From Chara braunii (taxonomy: Eukaryota > Streptophyta > Charophyceae > Charales > Characeae), in the NCBI GenBank assembly GCA_003427395.1, contig BFEA01000115.1:2920616-2950108 (forward strand): a stretch of DNA of 29,493 nucleotides, given 5' to 3'. Below, in pieces: positions 27,568-29,493 of this stretch. Position numbers and translations under genes: made by a program. Position 1 is the stretch's first letter. Every line of letters starts with the position of its first letter. Under the pieces are notes generated by a model. It was given only the letters and a program-made list of their open reading frames with translations, was not told the origin of the DNA and did not search any database.

Positions 27568-29201
27568 TCACAACACTGGTCGAGCTCTCACGAAGTGATC
27601 TTTCTCTGCTAAAGAAATTGCAGCTACTCGCGCTGCTTCGGGTTCACCAACTTCGGGTTCAGGCGATGCAACATCCTCCGCTCCTTCTTCCTTCTTCTTT
27701 TTCAGCACCCGTTGTATTGCCTGGTACGTAAAACACTTTTGATTCTTCTGACATTGTTGCGGCAGCTTGTCATTCGCTGCTTCGGATATGGTGAGCAAAT
27801 GCCCCACCGGGCCTGGAACACGAATGTCCAGCTGTTTAAGCGTTCTTAGGATATCGATTTCGCCCGTCCGAAACTGTGGTCCGGGGTTAGATTCGCGTTT
27901 GACCCATTCAAGATCGTCCTGAGCTGGTCGGATTGCTCCGATCATCCCGACAAGATGAAGGTATTCGAGCGGATCGACTACGTCAGCAGCGTCGGAAGAA
28001 GAAATTCCCGAGGGCGATGCAGTTGTCATTGATGGGGAAGGGAGCTCAGGAGCGTACGCAACGATCTCCTCGCTTCCGGACCTATCCATTAGTGCAGCCA
28101 TTCGTCCTTGATTCAGAGCTACGGGGGCTGCAGCAGGTGGGGGTTGATTTCTTTTCGGCTGCGGGCAGTCCCGGGCAAAATGCCCGGGCTGTTTGCAATT
28201 GTAACACTCAATTTTCCCTGCCAGGTTGCCTGCGTGAGGGAACGACTGTGCATGTCCGGGTGCAGGCGGAGCAGGCAAAAGCGGGAACGATGCAGGGGCA
28301 GGTCGAGAAGGAGCCGGGTTGGGCTTAATTAGTCTGCTCATTATCTGTTCCATTCGATCCATGTGAGCCGCCTGCATTTGGACCAGATTCCTTATCCATT
28401 CAGATTGTTTGGTGGTAGCTGTATGGATCATCTGTGCTAAATGCATGTTTGTTATGGTCATAGGGGAGGAATCTTGGGAGCTTCTTGGTTTAACCGTTGC
28501 TACCTGTTGATTCATTGAGGGGGACGGAGGAGGGGGAAAAGGAACTGACGGAATATCAGAGGCAGCCCCTTCGGGGAAGTCATGATCAGGCCGGGGATAG
28601 AAACGTTCCGCCGCTCGCAACCACGATCGTCGTTTCGCCGCTACATCCTGAATCGTATCTGTAATGTCTTCGTCTCCCTGACTGATATATTTCTTGGTAT
28701 CCGCCAGATCTAACTCAAGTGTTTTAGCGATGATAGCGGGTAGCTGGTGCGTTTTGGAGGGGACCTTTTTCTGCAGCTTACCTTTTAATGTCGGACTTCA
28801 TAGATGATCGATGAACAAGTCTCGGGCGGACTTTTCATCTTGCCCTGACTTATCTAACGGAGTTTGGAATCGATCCACGAAGTCAGGCAGCAATTCCCCT
28901 GGCCTTGTGGTCGAGTTTTGAGCACATACCAGGCGGCGTCTTCGCTAACCGTGTCAAATCTAGTCAGGAAGGCTTGCTTAAAGGTGTTCCAGTCTACCCA
29001 CGTGTGTTTCCTAAGCCAATCATGTACTGTGTTGCGAAGCAGCAAGGTGAGGACGAGGGGGAGATCTCCCGCGCCATACCCTTGAGCTTTGACGACTTCC
29101 AACCAGGCTTTGGGGTGGGTATGATTAAGAAAGAAAGGAAAAGGGGCGGGAATACTAACAATTACCCTGGGAGGAGTTACGTTACCGTCACCCATTGGCA
29201 T
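27568..29201 (-). pseudogene. gag: Element B: gag with CCHC zinc knuckle; one frameshift, one stop
   Basis: The likely start is ATG at 29201 (an upstream GTG-initiated extension is open to 29279). The Retrotrans_gag core contains HPKAWLEVVKAQGY, VHDWLRKH and TFKQAFLTRF (29201-28900). A one-base loss in a short homopolymer (plus-strand C4 at 28896-28899) shifts the frame, after which SARDLFIDHL and LKGKLQKKV continue in the frame of the rest of gag-pol, with TGA at 28798-28800. The CCHC knuckle CYNCKQPGHFARDC lies at 28206-28165 with all four ligands kept. The stretch ends at TGA 27568-27570, the only break before the protease. Gag packages the element RNA. Confidence 0.85.
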
Positions 29202-29303
29202 AGTTGATCTAGCCGCACCAGATCTAGATCTGGTCACTGGGCGATCTCGATGCGCAGGTTGAGGACTCCCACCTCTCACCAGTTCGACTTACTATCATCA
29301 GAA

Positions 29304-29317
29304 CCGACACGTGTCGG
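29304..29317. repeat. Perfect 14-bp palindrome beside the primer-binding site
   Basis: CCGACACGTGTCGG, extendable to 20 bp with one mismatched pair, overlaps the inner two bases of the primer-binding site. In element RNA it could form a self-complementary loop. Confidence 0.85.
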
Positions 29318-29328
29318 CTCCGATACCA
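29316..29328 (-). other. Element B primer-binding site (initiator tRNA-Met type)
   Basis: TGGTATCGGAGCC on the minus strand matches the plant tRNA-iMet primer-binding site TGGTATCAGAGCC at all but one base. It marks the border of the right (5') LTR; about 11 bases separate it from the TG at 29340 where that LTR probably ends. Minus-strand DNA synthesis would begin here. Confidence 0.75.
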
Positions 29329-29339
29329 ACCTCACGCCC

Positions 29340-29493
29340 TGTGCTACCTTTCGTTCGGAGTGCTAAAGGTATGGAATGAAGGCCCAGAAAGACAGCACGA
29401 TGGGGTGTGCCAAGGATTTTTGGAAAATTGAGTGTGGGGACACAGACAAAACTGAAATCCCCCGTGTTGGCCCGATGAAGTAAGTCGGTTGCT
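29340..29493 (-). repeat. Element B right (5') LTR, partial
   Basis: From TG at 29340 to the end of the window. The last 111 bases match 18143-18253 at 110 positions (difference at 29398, C versus A at 18158). The first 43 bases have no counterpart at the left LTR. The remainder of this LTR lies beyond the window. Confidence 0.8.

Larger units (their letters stand above)
18143..29493 (-). mobile_element. Element B: very large Ty3/gypsy LTR retrotransposon (runs off the window)
   Basis: On the minus strand the order is LTR (29340 and beyond), primer-binding site, gag, protease, RT, RNase H, zinc finger, integrase, third ORF, LTR (left). The 111 bases 18143-18253 and 29383-29493 agree at 110 positions, which marks the two LTRs and gives a repeat spacing of 11,240 bp. 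The full length exceeds 11.3 kb plus the unseen remainder of the right LTR. It adjoins a LINE on the left and carries a MITE in its integrase. Confidence 0.9.

Overview
Best guess on origin: a nuclear contig from a large, repeat-rich genome of the green-plant lineage. The retroelements are of plant type: Ty3/gypsy elements, one with a primer-binding site that fits initiator tRNA-Met, and LINEs with a zf-RVT-like C-terminus. I suspect a charophyte alga such as Chara, because the acidic third ORF near 22 kb resembles proteins I remember from that genus. That is recollection and cannot be proven here. Three N bases (12333, 12341, 18859) show this is a draft assembly. I see no bacterial-type genes, rRNA, tRNA or CRISPR.

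Layout. (1) 1-200: simple repeat and the right end of a small TTAA-type inverted-repeat element (MITE). (2) About 490-5416: a decayed plus-strand Ty3/gypsy element (element A) in the order gag, protease remnant, RT, RNase H, integrase, C-terminal tail. It carries stops, frameshifts, a large deletion and two local duplications. (3) 5417-5545: the 3' tail of a minus-strand LINE. (4) 5546-8040: a G-poor, C/A-rich stretch with three families of short diverged repeats and two poly-T tracts. It ends at a sequence like a tRNA-Met primer-binding site, so it may be the LTR of an unrecognised element. (5) 8041-10323: nothing recognised. (6) 10333-12349: a 5'-truncated plus-strand LINE flanked by a 9-bp target-site duplication. 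(7) 12359-16600: mostly unassigned, with one complete MITE, a 150-bp tandem duplication, simple repeats and one weak candidate for spliced host exons. (8) 16620-18142: a second, minus-strand copy of the same LINE family, cut off at its 5' side by element B. (9) 18143-29493: a very large minus-strand Ty3/gypsy element (element B) that runs off the right end of the window.

Element B is the most informative object. In its sense direction (right to left) it has an LTR, a primer-binding site overlapping a perfect palindrome, gag with a CCHC knuckle, a DTGSS protease, RT with YMDD, RNase H, a C4HC3 (PHD/RING-like) finger, an integrase with intact D-D-E, an extra acidic/RS-rich ORF, and a left LTR with TATA and CCAAT signals. 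From 28.9 kb to 23.1 kb nearly all of gag-pol lies in one frame, broken by eight nonsense codons and one MITE but only one visible frameshift. The 111 LTR bases visible in both copies differ at one site. The MITE in the integrase (143 bp plus a TTAA duplication, 147 bp in all) shows the element was a target of later transposition. The window is thus mostly nested and decaying transposons, with little or no demonstrable host gene content.
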